A DNA stretch of 64,000 nt. It comes from Streptomyces sp. MST-110588. GTDB lineage: Bacteria; Actinomycetota; Actinomycetes; Streptomycetales; Streptomycetaceae. Positions within the stretch are counted from its first letter, which is position 1, and every line of letters starts with the position of its first letter. A model generated the notes under the pieces. That model ran no database searches and was not told where the DNA came from. It was given only the letters and a program-made list of their open reading frames with translations. Made by a program: the position numbers and the translations under genes. Of the stretch, positions 51,707 through 61,215 are shown in pieces. The DNA is taken from assembly GCF_022695595.1 (NCBI RefSeq), contig NZ_CP074380.1, positions 1,116,001 through 1,180,000 on the forward strand. Direction: 5' to 3'.

Positions 51707-52699
51707 TCAGCCCTTGGCCACGGCGCGCAGCCGGTCCACGACGTCGGCCCGCAGCTCGGCGGGTTCCAGCACCACCACGTCGGGGCCGAACTCCACCAGC
51801 CAGGCGTCCAGTCCGTGCCCGTAGGGGATCTCCAGCTCGTCCCAGCCGTCCCCCAGCCCGCGCACGCTCAGCGCGCGGGCGCGCAGCGGGTAGCCGTGGT
51901 CGCTGCGGAGCTTGATGCGGGCGGTGCCGGTGGCGGTCTCGCCCGCCCAGCTCTCGACGGTCTCGCGGACGGTGACGTGGTCGGGCACCGGGGCGGTGAA
52001 GGCGCCCTGCCGGGAGCGGACCTTCCCGGTGATCCGGGAGAGCCTGAAGACCCGCTCGGCCTGCCGGCCGCGGTCCCAGCCGGCCAGGTACCAGTGGCCG
52101 CGCCAGCACTCCAGGATCCACGGTTCGACCTGCCGCTGCTCGGGGCGGGCGGCGTTGGACTTACGGTAGTCGAAGACGACCGGGCGGCGGTCGCGGCAGG
52201 CCAGCATCAGCGGCTCGAAGGCCGCCTCGTGGGCGGGGATGCGGGGCTCCAGCGCGCTGTGCGGCTGCCGGTCGTCGTAGGCGTCGTCGTCCTCGGCCAG
52301 CGGCATGCCGGCGGCCCGCAGCTTCTGCAGCGCGCCGCTGGCGGCACCGGCGAGCCGGGCCTGCTGCCAGATCTTGGCGGCCAGGCCCAGGGCGGCGGCC
52401 TCCTCGGCGTCCAGCGTGATCGGCGGGAGGCGGTTGCTGTCGCGGCGGGCGAGGTAGCCGGTGTCGCCTTCGAGGCTGTCGACCGTCTCGATGACCAGGC
52501 CCAGCTCGCGCAGATCGTCCTTGTCGCGCTCGAACATCCGGTTGAAGGCGTCGTCGTTGCCGGACGGGTCGTCGCCCGGGCCAAAGGTTTCGACGTACGC
52601 CTCGATGGACGAGCGCAGCTCGCGCTTGGTGAGGGGGCGCCGGGTCCCCAGCAGGCACAGCGCCAGGTTCATCAGCCGCTCGGCCTTGGCAATCGCCAT
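51707..52699 (-). CDS. pafB: PafB, WYL-domain regulator
   Basis: 330 residues from ATG 52699 (MAIAKAERLMNLALCLLGTR), with GAGAAAG upstream. The winged helix (TKRELRSSIEAYVETF, AFNRMFERDKDDLRELGLVI) precedes a WYL domain (ACRDRRPVVFDYRKSNAARP, PWILECWRGHWYLAGWDRGR). It heterodimerises with PafC. A long upstream reading to 52846 crosses the terminator and is not real. It starts 64 bp after the terminator hairpin. Confidence 0.94.
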   Translation of the reverse strand: MAIAKAERLMNLALCLLGTRRPLTKRELRSSIEAYVETFGPGDDPSGNDDAFNRMFERDKDDLRELGLVIETVDSLEGDTGYLARRDSNRLPPITLDAEEAAALGLAAKIWQQARLAGAASGALQKLRAAGMPLAEDDDAYDDRQPHSALEPRIPAHEAAFEPLMLACRDRRPVVFDYRKSNAARPEQRQVEPWILECWRGHWYLAGWDRGRQAERVFRLSRITGKVRSRQGAFTAPVPDHVTVRETVESWAGETATGTARIKLRSDHGYPLRARALSVRGLGDGWDELEIPYGHGLDAWLVEFGPDVVVLEPAELRADVVDRLRAVAKG

Positions 52700-52762
52700 C
52701 GACGCCCTTTCTCGTTGACTCCCGACCGATGACCGTACCGCTCCGCGTACGTACGACAAAAG

Positions 52763-52796
52763 CCGAGGGCCCGCGCCGCTCGGCGCGGGCCCTCGG
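52763..52796 (-). terminator. Terminator between FKBP gene and pafB
   Basis: A perfect 15-bp stem (CCGAGGGCCCGCGCC) with loop GCTC, followed by TTTTGTCG on the minus strand. Confidence 0.8.
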
Positions 52797-52899
52797 TGTG
52801 CCGGCCGGGTGCTACGGCCTGGTGTCCGCATTCCGGGGCCGGGCACCGGTCTCCGTACGGGAAGCGGAAACCGGCGACCGGACGGCGTCAGACGTGGCC

Positions 52900-53016
52900 G
52901 GTCACGATCCGACAGTGGCCGGACGGCGATCAGACAGCAGTCGGACAGCGGTCGGACAGCGGTCAGGCAACGACCGGACGGCGATCAAGCACTGACCGGG
53001 CAGTGTCAGACAGTGA
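52900..53016. repeat. Degenerate 11-bp tandem repeats
   Basis: Units like GTCGGACAGCG and GATCAGACAGC recur with substitutions, e.g. two exact copies at about 52939-52961. They fill the gap between the FKBP stop and the terminator. Confidence 0.55.
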
Positions 53017-53391
53017 TCAGACGGCGATCAGGTCGCAGACGAAGATCAGCGTCTCGCCCGGGGCGATACGGCCGCCACCGGCACCGCGGTCGCCGTAGCC
53101 CAGGTGCGGCGGGATGGTCAGCCGGCGACGGCCGCCGACCTTCATGCCCTGCACGCCCTGGTCCCAGCCGGCGATGACCTGGCCGGCGCCGAGCTGGAAC
53201 TCCAGCGGGTTGCCGCGGTTCCAGCTCGCGTCGAACTCCTCGCCGGTGCTGAAGGAGACGCCGACGTAGTGGACCTTGACGAAGTCCCCCGCCTTGGCGA
53301 CCGGCCCGTCGCCCTCCCACAGGTCCACGATCTCCAGCTCTGTGGGAGCCGGGCCCTCCGGGAAGTCGATCTCGGGCTTGTCGATGTTCAC
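53017..53391 (-). CDS. FKBP-type peptidyl-prolyl isomerase (cytoplasmic)
   Basis: 124 residues, one FKBP domain: VKVHYVGVSFSTGEEFDASW, GAGQVIAGWDQGVQGMKVGG, TIPPHLGYGDRG and LIFVCDLIAV line the active site. No signal peptide. It speeds cis-trans isomerisation of prolyl bonds during folding. GTG 53391 follows AGGAGC. Confidence 0.93.
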   Translation of the reverse strand: MNIDKPEIDFPEGPAPTELEIVDLWEGDGPVAKAGDFVKVHYVGVSFSTGEEFDASWNRGNPLEFQLGAGQVIAGWDQGVQGMKVGGRRRLTIPPHLGYGDRGAGGGRIAPGETLIFVCDLIAV

Positions 53392-53454
53392 GAATGTGCT
53401 CCTACGAACGAATCTTTACGATTACCGCCACAGTCTTGCAGATACCCGGTCACG

Positions 53455-54384
53455 TCACGCGACATCGATGATGTCCACGGAGAAGACCAGGGCGGAGTCG
53501 ATCTGCTTGCTCTGCTCCTTGGTCAGCTTCTCCTTCGGCACGACGATCAGGACCCGGCTGCCCACCTTCTGCCCCTTGAGCGCTTCCTTCCAGCCCGGCA
53601 GCATGTCCAGGGACTGGGTCACCGGCGACGGCGCCATCTGGGGGTTCTGCGGGTTCTGCTGCCAGGTGTCGGCGAACAGCTTGCCGTCCTTCCAGAGCAC
53701 GCCGGTGTAATTGGTGACGATCTGGTTCTTCTCCGTCACCTCCTTGCCGGTGCCCTCGATGACCGGCTTGGCGACGATCTCGGTCGGGGCGTCCTTGCCC
53801 TTGGGCACGGTGATCTTGGGGGCCTTGTTGCCGTCGGTGTCGGTCGCCACCTGCGGCAGCGCCGCGTCCTGCTGCGCCTTCTTGCCCTTGGGCCTGATCG
53901 AGGTGGTCTTCTCCAGGTCGACCACGAAGACGAGGGTGGAGTTCGCCGGAATGTTCTCCTGGGCCTGGTCCCGGTACCCCTTGTCCGGCGGGATGACCAG
54001 TTCGACCCGGCTGCCGACCTTCTTGCCGACCAGGCCCTCGTCCCAGCCCTTGACGACCGCGTTGACCCCGATCTGGAACGCGACGGGCTCGCCCTTCTTC
54101 CAGGAGTTGTCGTCGAAGATCTGGCCCTGCCAGGTCTGGCCGACGTACTTCGCCGTAAGGAGGTCGGTCTTTTCCACCACCGGTCCGCTCCCCTCCTTCA
54201 GCACCTTGGTCAGGAGCTTCTTCGGCGGGTCGCCCTCGCCCTTGTCGATGACAGGCTTCTTGGCGTTCCCGCCGCTGACGGCCGGGATGCCCCCGGGCGT
54301 GGACGACGAGGAGTCCTCGCTGCCGCAGGCCGCGGCGGAGACGAGCAGCAGGGGAACGGCCAGCAGGGCTGCGGTACGGCGCAC
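53455..54384 (-). CDS. FKBP-type peptidyl-prolyl isomerase lipoprotein
   Basis: 309 residues. A lipobox (LLLVSAAAC, Cys20) makes it a lipoprotein outside the membrane. Two FKBP domains follow: residues ~65-155 (VGQTWQGQIFDDNSWKKGEP, VVKGWDEGLVGKKVGSRVEL) and ~205-309 (VTNYTGVLWKDGKLFADTWQ, LPGWKEALKGQKVGSRVLIV). The second has lost some active-site aromatics and may be a binding domain. It precedes the cytoplasmic FKBP gene by 63 bp. Confidence 0.92.
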   Translation of the reverse strand: MRRTAALLAVPLLLVSAAACGSEDSSSSTPGGIPAVSGGNAKKPVIDKGEGDPPKKLLTKVLKEGSGPVVEKTDLLTAKYVGQTWQGQIFDDNSWKKGEPVAFQIGVNAVVKGWDEGLVGKKVGSRVELVIPPDKGYRDQAQENIPANSTLVFVVDLEKTTSIRPKGKKAQQDAALPQVATDTDGNKAPKITVPKGKDAPTEIVAKPVIEGTGKEVTEKNQIVTNYTGVLWKDGKLFADTWQQNPQNPQMAPSPVTQSLDMLPGWKEALKGQKVGSRVLIVVPKEKLTKEQSKQIDSALVFSVDIIDVA

Positions 54385-54451
54385 GAATATCCCTCAAGAC
54401 GGGCTGTTGTGGACGGGCACGATCGGTCGGGGTCACTCTAACCACGACATG

Positions 54452-54490
54452 GGAGCGGCGGAGCCCCCGTATCACGGGCCCCGCCGCTCC
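54452..54490 (-). terminator. Hairpin after pafA
   Basis: GGAGCGGCGG and CCGCCGCTCC pair, with an inner CCCGT/ACGGG stem. It begins 43 bp past the pafA stop. Confidence 0.6.
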
Positions 54491-54533
54491 CGCCGCGCCG
54501 CGGCTCTCTGCCGTCTGCCGCCGCCGGTGCGCC

Positions 54534-55895
54534 TTACATGCCGGCGATCAGTTTCTCGACCCGGTCGTCCACCGACCGGAAGGGGTCCTTGCACAGGACC
54601 GTACGCTGCGCCTGGTCGTTGAGCTTGAGATGGACCCAGTCCACCGTGAAGTCCCGCCGCTGCTCCTGCGCCCGGCGGATGAAGTCGCCGCGCAGCCTCG
54701 CGCGGGTGGTCTGCGGGGGCACCGACTTGCCCTCGAAGATCTTCAGGTCGTTGCAGATCCGGGTCGCCTGCCCCTTGCGCTCCAGCAGGTAGTACAGCCC
54801 CCGGCGGCGGTGGATGTCGTGGTACGCCAGGTCTATCTGCGCCACCCTCGGGTGGGACATCGTGATGTTGTTCTTCGCCCGGTAGCGCTCGATGAGCTGG
54901 TACTTCATGACCCAGTCGATCTCGGTGGAGATCAGGTCGAGGTCCTCCTCGCGGACGGCCCGGAGCGTACGGCCCCACAGTTCCAGGACCCGCTCGACGG
55001 TGCCCGTACGGATGCCGCGGCGCTCGCAGAAGTCCACGGCCTTCTCGTAGTACTCCTGCTGGACCTCCAGCGCCGACGCCTCGCGCCCGCTGGCCAGCCG
55101 GACCTTGCGCTGACCGGTTATGTCGTGGCTGACCTCGCGGATGGCCCGGATCGGGTTCTCCAGGGTCAGGTCCCGCATCACCGTCCCGGCCTCGATCATG
55201 CGCAGCACGAGGTCGGTGGCGCCGACCTTCAGCAGCATCGTCGTCTCGGACATGTTGGAGTCGCCGACGATGACGTGCAGCCGGCGGTAGCGCTCGGCGT
55301 CGGCGTGCGGCTCGTCACGGGTGTTGATGATGGGACGGGAGCGGGTCGTCGCGGAGGAGACGCCCTCCCAGATGTGCTCGGCGCGCTGGCTGACGCAGTA
55401 GACGGCGCCGCGCGGCGTCTGGAGCACCTTTCCCGCCCCGCACAGGAGCTGACGGGTGACCAGGAACGGGATGAGGATGTCCGCGAGCCGGGAGAACTCC
55501 CCGTGCCGCGCCACGAGGTAGTTCTCGTGGCAACCGTAGGAGTTGCCCGCCGAATCGGTGTTGTTCTTGAAGAGGTAGACGTCGCCGGCGATTCCTTCCT
55601 CGTGCAGTCGGCGCTCGGCGTCGACGAGCAGGCCCTCAAGGATGCGCTCGCCCGCCTTGTCGTGGGTGACCAGTTCGGTCACGTTGTCGCACTCGGGAGT
55701 TGCGTATTCCGGGTGCGAACCCACGTCCAAGTACAGCCGGGCGCCGTTCCGCAGGAAGACATTGCTGCTGCGGCCCCATGACACGACACGGCGGAAGAGG
55801 TACCGCGCCACTTCGTCAGGAGACAGTCGGCGCTGTCCCCTGAACGTGCACGTGACGCCGTACTCGTTCTCCAGCCCGAAAATGCGGCGGTCCAT
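54534..55895 (-). CDS. pafA: Pup--protein ligase PafA
   Basis: 453 residues. The glutamine-synthetase-like core begins [18 protein letters not shown], with the catalytic Asp region [19 protein letters not shown] and metal/ATP residues in [19 protein letters not shown] and [20 protein letters not shown]. It joins the C-terminal Glu of deamidated Pup to substrate lysines. It stands apart from pup/dop/prc in this genome, separated by an MFS/LacI pair. Confidence 0.97.
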   Translation of the reverse strand: MDRRIFGLENEYGVTCTFRGQRRLSPDEVARYLFRRVVSWGRSSNVFLRNGARLYLDVGSHPEYATPECDNVTELVTHDKAGERILEGLLVDAERRLHEEGIAGDVYLFKNNTDSAGNSYGCHENYLVARHGEFSRLADILIPFLVTRQLLCGAGKVLQTPRGAVYCVSQRAEHIWEGVSSATTRSRPIINTRDEPHADAERYRRLHVIVGDSNMSETTMLLKVGATDLVLRMIEAGTVMRDLTLENPIRAIREVSHDITGQRKVRLASGREASALEVQQEYYEKAVDFCERRGIRTGTVERVLELWGRTLRAVREEDLDLISTEIDWVMKYQLIERYRAKNNITMSHPRVAQIDLAYHDIHRRRGLYYLLERKGQATRICNDLKIFEGKSVPPQTTRARLRGDFIRRAQEQRRDFTVDWVHLKLNDQAQRTVLCKDPFRSVDDRVEKLIAGM

Positions 55896-55904
55896 GACTG
55901 AACA

Positions 55905-57164
55905 TTACGCCTGACGGCCTGCTCTGAAACCGGGTTCGACGGCCCCGTTCCGATCATTTTCCGCCGGGCTCCCGTCATCCGTACGTCGCACGGGAGACGC
56001 CAGGAAGCGCCGTGCCGACAGCAGTACGAGCACCGCCGCGAGGCCGCCGCCGCCCGCCACCGCGAATCCCGCCCCCGACCCGCCGTGTTCCACCGCCGGT
56101 CCCACGACGGTCATGCCCAGCGCGGACCCGACCCCGAAGGACGTCACCAGCCAGGAGAACGCCTCGGTGACCGTGCCCTTGGGGGCGTGCCGGTCCACCA
56201 CGACGAAGGCACAGGCCAGCGAGGGCGCCAGGAAGAGTCCCGCGACGCCGGTCAGGACGGTCATCGCGGCGGTCCCCGGCGTCAGCGCGAGCGGCAGATA
56301 GCCCAGCGCGAGCAGAAGGACCAGCAGGCGCAGCCGGTTCTCCGGGTGCCCCGGCCACTGCCGCGCCCCGTACACCACACCGCCTATGAGCGCGCCGACG
56401 CTGAGCGCGGCGAGCAGATAGCTGGAGATCAGGCCGCCGCCGTGCTCGTCGGCGTAGGCGACCGCGGCGACCGCTATCGAACCGAGGGCGAGCCCGATGA
56501 AGAGGAAGGAGCCTATGAGGACCAGCATGCCCGCCGAGCGCAGCGCACCCAGCCAGTGCGCCTCGCGCGGTGCGCTGCGCCACTGCCGGGACGGCGGCGA
56601 GAGCACCACCGAGAGCGCACCGAGCACGCCTACGGCGTTGATCAGCAGCAGCGCCGCCCGCTCGGACCACAGGGCCACGCCCAGGGCGACCAGCAGCGGC
56701 CCCACGGCGAACATCACTTCCTGGGCCACCGCGTCCAGCGCGTACGCGGCGTGCACCTGGTCCTCACGCTTGAGGACCTTGGGCCACAGGGCGCGCAGGC
56801 TGCCTTCCAGGGGCGGGGTGAAGAAGCCGGCGACGGCCATGGCGGCGTAGGCGGCCGGCAGCGGGTCGAGCCCGAGGAGTGCGAACGCTACGGCGCCGAA
56901 GGCGGAGAGGACCGCCGAGGGCAGCAGCACCCGCGGCTGGCCGTACATGTCCACCGCCCTGCCGAGCAGCGGCTGGCCGACGGCGTTGGCGACGCCGTAG
57001 ACCGCCGACAGCGCGCCCGCCAGGGCGTAGCCGCCGCCCTCGGCGCGGGCGAGGAGGACCACCGCCAGGGGCCCGGTCGCGTTGGGCAGCCTGCCGATCA
57101 GCGTCCCGGCCAGCAGACGCGCCGCATGCCGCGTTCTGAGCAGATCCGCATATCCCGCGGCCAT
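55905..57164 (-). CDS. MFS transporter
   Basis: 419 residues with twelve predicted helices, ending in a polar C-tail. LAGTLIGRLPNATGPLAVVL and YGVANAVGQPLLGRAVDMYG are MFS helix 1-2 features. The second half starts around GMLVLIGSFLFIGLALGSIA. ATG 57164 (MAAGYADLLRTRHAARL) is preferred over 57230 because GAGGCGGAG is adjacent. The divergent LacI gene probably controls it through the inverted repeat at 57200-57226. The substrate is unknown; a sugar or drug is possible. Confidence 0.87.
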   Translation of the reverse strand: MAAGYADLLRTRHAARLLAGTLIGRLPNATGPLAVVLLARAEGGGYALAGALSAVYGVANAVGQPLLGRAVDMYGQPRVLLPSAVLSAFGAVAFALLGLDPLPAAYAAMAVAGFFTPPLEGSLRALWPKVLKREDQVHAAYALDAVAQEVMFAVGPLLVALGVALWSERAALLLINAVGVLGALSVVLSPPSRQWRSAPREAHWLGALRSAGMLVLIGSFLFIGLALGSIAVAAVAYADEHGGGLISSYLLAALSVGALIGGVVYGARQWPGHPENRLRLLVLLLALGYLPLALTPGTAAMTVLTGVAGLFLAPSLACAFVVVDRHAPKGTVTEAFSWLVTSFGVGSALGMTVVGPAVEHGGSGAGFAVAGGGGLAAVLVLLSARRFLASPVRRTDDGSPAENDRNGAVEPGFRAGRQA

Positions 57165-57199
57165 CTCCGCCTCTTTCCGCCCGGCGACCCGGGAAGTGT

Positions 57200-57226
57200 T
57201 ACGTATAACGTCCGCCGTCATACGTA
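57200..57226. promoter_or_regulatory. Inverted-repeat operator between MFS and LacI genes
   Basis: TACGTATAACG (57200-57210) and CGTCATACGTA (57216-57226) are inverted repeats matching at 10 of 11 positions with a 5-bp spacer. It is the likely site for the divergent LacI protein. Confidence 0.55.
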
Positions 57227-57285
57227 CCATGGCCCAAGGCCACGGGTCCAGCCCGTGCCGGGTGACGCGAGGAGCGAGGACGAAG

Positions 57286-58604
57286 GTGACCAGCAGGCCC
57301 GGCCCGCCGGCCGGCCGCGAGGGCGGCGACGGCTACGACGGCGACAGCGCCGGGACCGACGTGAGCGATGGGGCCGACGTGACCGGTGGGGGCGCGCACG
57401 GGAACGGCGCCGATGACGGCCACGGCGCCGGGACCGGCGGGAAGGAAGGCGGGGGCAACGGCGGGGGGACGGTTCCCGGCACCGGTGGCGGGACGGTTCC
57501 CGGAAACGGCGGCGGCGCGGCTCCCAAGAACGGCAGCGCCCCCCGCGTGACCAGCCGCGACGTGGCGCGCGCCGCCGGAGTCTCACAGGCGGCGGTCTCC
57601 CTGGTCCTCGGCGACAAATGGCGCGGACGGGTCTCGCCGGGCAAGGCCGAGGCGGTCCGCGCGGCGGCGCGGGACCTGGGCTACCGGCCCAACCTGGCCG
57701 CGCGCAGCCTGCGCCTGGGCCGCACCCGTACGGTCCTGCTGGTCGTCCCGGCGCTGACCACCGAGTTCTTCGCCCGGGTCTATACGGGCGCGGCCCAGGT
57801 CGCCGCCGACCACGGCTTCGGTGTCGTCCTGTACCCCTCCCCCGAGGGCATCGGGCCGGCCCGCGACCCGTTCGCCTCCGCGCGCGCCTCACTGGACGGC
57901 GTCCTGGCCTCCTCCATGGCGGCCGAGGCGCTGGACCTCATCCGGGGCGAGGGCCTGCCGCTGGTGATGCTGGACAACGACCCGGGGGATCCGCAGGCGA
58001 CGGCGACGGTGAACCTCGACATCGCCGACGGGGTACGGCAGTTGGCGGGCCATCTGCTGTCCCTGGGCCACCGGCGGATCACCCACCTCGCCGCCGACAT
58101 CGACTCCTGGACCTTCCATCTGCGGGCCCGGACGCTGGCGGAGGTGGTGGGCGAGGTGCCCGGCACCGTGCTGCGGACCGTGCCGGCCGCACTCGCCGTG
58201 GAGGCGGGTCTGGAGGCGGCGCAGTCGGCGCTGACCGGGCCGGGGCCGCGGCCCACGGCCCTGCTGTGCGACGACGACCTGCTGTCGGCCGGCGCCTGCA
58301 AGGCCGCCCGGCGGCTGGGGCTGCGGGTGCCGCAGGACCTCTCCGTCGGCGGGTTCGACGACCTGGCGCTGGCGACGGCGGTGGAGCCGGAGCTGACGAC
58401 CGTACGGCTGCCCGCCGAGGATTTCGGCGCGGCGGGGATGCGGGCGCTGATCACCACACTGGACGGCCGGCCGCCCACCGCCACCACGACCCTGCCGGTC
58501 ACCCTGGTCCCCGCGGCTCGACGGCCCCGGCCCCGCCGGCCGCGCCCGGGGCCCCCGCGGCGTCCGGCACCGCGTCCAACGCGGCGCGCCCCGGCGGGTG
58601 TTGA
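57286..58604 (+). CDS. LacI-family regulator with Gly-rich extension, frameshifted near the 3' end
   Basis: Frame-corrected length is 439 residues. The first ~85 are Gly/Asp-rich repeats (GGTVPGTGGGTVPGNGGG). The LacI helix-turn-helix is at about 88-140 (VTSRDVARAAGVSQAAVSLV, GYRPNLAARSLRLGRTRTVL), followed by a sugar-binding-like core (VLASSMAAEALDLIRGEGLP, DLSVGGFDDLALATAVEPEL). The visible frame runs on to 58968 with atypical codons. One extra C in 58509-58512 restores PRGSTAPAPPAAPG and ends at 58604, inside a terminator loop. It controls the divergent MFS gene, presumably. Confidence 0.85.
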
Positions 58605-58619
58605 ACCCACCGGGGCGCG
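58585..58619 (+). terminator. Terminator overlapping the corrected lacI stop
   Basis: CGCGCCCCGG-C-GGGT pairs with ACCC-A-CCGGGGCGCG, leaving one mismatch; the stop codon TGA is in the loop. Confidence 0.65.
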
Positions 58620-58759
58620 GAGCGAGCCGTACGTACGGACGTGGACGCCGGGCAAGGGAGCCGGGCCAGGGCGCCGGACGAGGGCGGCCACGGAGGAGCA
58701 GGGTGACGGACGTCCGCGACCGGCGGACGGCCTGCCCCCCGGAGCCGGCCCCGTGGCGC

Positions 58760-59620
58760 CTATTCCTTGGCGTCCGCGGACCCCGAGGATTCCCCGGATC
58801 CGGATCCGGATCCGGAGCCGGAGCCCGTACCGGAGCCCTCAGCCGAGCCCGAGGAACCCGAAGACTCCCCGCCGTCCCCGGAGCCGTCCGTCTCCTGCCC
58901 GCCCTCGGCGAGCGCCCCGCCGTTGTCCTCCAGCAGCCGGGAGAGCTGGCGGCCCAGGATGCGCTTGAACTTCCGCTGCTGCGGTCGCGTACGGTCCAGC
59001 GTGGCGACCTCCAACTGCTCGGCGGTCAGCGTGCGCTCGCCGCCGTTGTTGTCGCGCGAGAGCGAGTCGACCGCGAGCTTGAGCGCCTCGCCCAGCGTCA
59101 TGCCGTCGCGGTGGTGCTCGCCCAGATAGCTGCTGATCTGGTCGGCGTTGCCACCGACGGCGACCGAGCCGTGCTCGTCCACGATCGAGCCGTCGTGCGG
59201 CAGCCGGTAGATCTGGTCGTCCTCGGGGCGGTTGCCCACCTCGGCGACGATCAGCTCGACCTCGTACGGCTTCTCCGCGGCGCTGGAGAAGATCGTGCCG
59301 AGCGTCTGGGCGTAGACGTTCGCCAGGCCGCGCGCGGTCACGTCCTCCCGGTGGTAGGTGTAGCCGCGCAGATCGGCGTAGCGCACCCCTCCGATGCGCA
59401 GGTTCTCGAACTCGTTGTACTTGCCGACCGCGGCGAAGGCGATGCGGTCGTAGATCTCGCTGACCTTGTGCAGGGCGCGGGAGGGGTTCTCGGCGACGAA
59501 GACCACGCCGTCGGTGTACTGCAGTACCACGACGCTGCGCCCGCGCGCGATGCCCTTGCGGGCGTAGTCGGCGCGGTCGGCCATGGCCTGCTGGGGTGAG
59601 ACATAGAACGGCGTCGACAC
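58760..59620 (-). CDS. prcA: 20S proteasome alpha subunit
   Basis: 286 residues; starts [20 protein letters not shown], the actinobacterial alpha signature that forms the gate. [20 protein letters not shown] and [20 protein letters not shown] are in the core. The C-terminal ~45 residues are a Ser/Gly repeat tail ([17 protein letters not shown]) produced by GGATCC-like DNA repeats at about 58790-58825. GTG 59620 starts. It is the second gene after prcB, 64 bp downstream. Confidence 0.97.
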   Translation of the reverse strand: MSTPFYVSPQQAMADRADYARKGIARGRSVVVLQYTDGVVFVAENPSRALHKVSEIYDRIAFAAVGKYNEFENLRIGGVRYADLRGYTYHREDVTARGLANVYAQTLGTIFSSAAEKPYEVELIVAEVGNRPEDDQIYRLPHDGSIVDEHGSVAVGGNADQISSYLGEHHRDGMTLGEALKLAVDSLSRDNNGGERTLTAEQLEVATLDRTRPQQRKFKRILGRQLSRLLEDNGGALAEGGQETDGSGDGGESSGSSGSAEGSGTGSGSGSGSGSGESSGSADAKE

Positions 59621-59684
59621 CGGCTATCCGTCCCTTTCTGTCAGTGGCTCTCTCAGTGACGCATGCATGGGATCATCCGCCCTG

Positions 59685-60530
59685 TCACAGGAGCGCGGCC
59701 CGGGGGCCGTCCGGCTCCTGGAGCCGCCGCTCGTGGACGGACCGGGCGATCTCCGACACCTCGGCCTCGGTCAGCTTCCTGAAGCCGTCCTCGGTGATGA
59801 CCGTGACGATCGGGTAGATCCGCCGGCCGAGGTCGGGCCCGCCGGTCGCCGAGTCGTCGTCCGCGGCGTCGTACAGCGCCTGGACGACGGACATGGCGGC
59901 CTGCTGCTCCGTGAAGTCCTCGCGGTAGAGCTTCTTGAGGGAGCCGCGGGCGAAGACCGAACCGGAGCCGGTGGACGCGAAGCCGTGTTCCTCCGAGCGC
60001 CCGCCGGTCACGTCGTAGGAGAAGATACGGCCCTTCTCGCGGTCGACGTCCCAGCCGGCGAACAGCGGCACCACGGCCAGGCCCTGCATGGCCATCCCGA
60101 GATTGCCGCGGATCATCGTCGACAGCCGGTTGGCCTTGCCCTCCAGGGAGAGCTGGGCTCCTTCGACCTTCTCGAAGTGCTCCAGCTCCAACTGGAAGAG
60201 CTTGACCATCTCCACCGCGAGTCCGGCGGTGCCGGCGATGCCGACCGCGGAGTACTCGTCGGCGGGGAAGACCTTCTCGATGTCGCGCTGCGCGATGACG
60301 TTGCCCATCGTGGCCCGCCGGTCACCGGCGAGCACGACGCCTCCGGGGAAGGAGACCGCCACGATCGTCGTGCCATGCGGTGCCTCGACGGCGCCCTGCA
60401 CGGGCGGCAGCGGGCGGTTGCCGGGCAGCAGCTCCGGCGCGTGGTCACCGAGGAAGTCCATGAACGACGAGGACCCGGGCGTCAGGAAGGCCGCAGGTAG
60501 ACGCCCGGTGCTACGAGTGTTGGCTTCCAC
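59685..60530 (-). CDS. prcB: 20S proteasome beta subunit
   Basis: 281 residues from GTG 60530 ([18 protein letters not shown]) after AAGGAAA. A 53-residue propeptide is cleaved at [14 protein letters not shown], exposing catalytic Thr54. [20 protein letters not shown] supplies the catalytic Lys/Asp. [20 protein letters not shown] is conserved. With prcA it forms the degradation chamber for pupylated proteins. Confidence 0.97.
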   Translation of the reverse strand: MEANTRSTGRLPAAFLTPGSSSFMDFLGDHAPELLPGNRPLPPVQGAVEAPHGTTIVAVSFPGGVVLAGDRRATMGNVIAQRDIEKVFPADEYSAVGIAGTAGLAVEMVKLFQLELEHFEKVEGAQLSLEGKANRLSTMIRGNLGMAMQGLAVVPLFAGWDVDREKGRIFSYDVTGGRSEEHGFASTGSGSVFARGSLKKLYREDFTEQQAAMSVVQALYDAADDDSATGGPDLGRRIYPIVTVITEDGFRKLTEAEVSEIARSVHERRLQEPDGPRAALL

Positions 60531-60805
60531 ACGTTTCCTTCCAGATATTCGGCCGCCCGCCTGAAGGCGTCCGGCCGATCCTTGAATTGGCCCAGCGCTG
60601 CGTTGCTGCTGGCGCACAGTACGTCTGGACCCTACCCGCCTCATGGTCATCATCTACATGCGCGGCGGCCCGCACACAGGCCGTGCGGAGGTCCTGGGGC
60701 CCGGCGGGCCGTCCCGTACGCCGGCCGGGCGCCGCGCGCGGCGACGTCACCCTGTCCCACGCGCGACGCATCGGTCCGCAAAAGGTCGGACATGCCCCGA
60801 TTTTT

Positions 60806-61024
60806 CTACTGCCCGCCCTTTTGCACGAACGACCGCACGAAGTCCTCGGCGTTCTCCTCCAGTACGTCATCGATCTCGTCGAGCACGGAATCGACGTCGT
60901 CCGAGAGCTTCTCCTGGCGCTCCTTGAGGTCGTCCGTGGCCTGCGCGTCCTGCGCCTGCTCCTCGACCTCCTCGGTGGAACGCGATGCCTTCTGCTGTCC
61001 GCCGCCGGTGTCCTTGGTCGCCAT
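60806..61024 (-). CDS. pup: Prokaryotic ubiquitin-like protein Pup
   Basis: 72 residues from ATG 61024 (MATKDTGGGQQKASRSTEEV) with GGGTGAGGG upstream. It is disordered and acidic, with the helix DLKERQEKLSDDVDSVLDEI that binds Arc. It ends VRSFVQKGGQ: the final Gln must be deamidated by Dop before PafA can use it. The 275-bp gap to prcB holds nothing else I can identify. Confidence 0.97.
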   Translation of the reverse strand: MATKDTGGGQQKASRSTEEVEEQAQDAQATDDLKERQEKLSDDVDSVLDEIDDVLEENAEDFVRSFVQKGGQ

Positions 61025-61215
61025 ATCCCTCACCCCGCTCGGTTCGCCCCGCTCGATGTGACTGTCAAGATCAGACCCTACAAGCTGGGTCCGACATCAG
61101 CCCTGCTGTTTGTCCAACGTCCGGGAGTCACCTCGATGATTCCCGTCCGGGAGTCTTTTCAGGCGTGCCCCGGCCGCTCCGTGCCCGTACCGGCCGTCCG
61201 TGGCGCCCCGGCCGC

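Noticed and set aside
52900..53016. CRISPR array
   Set aside because: Units are only ~11 bp, degenerate and without spacers; no cas genes.
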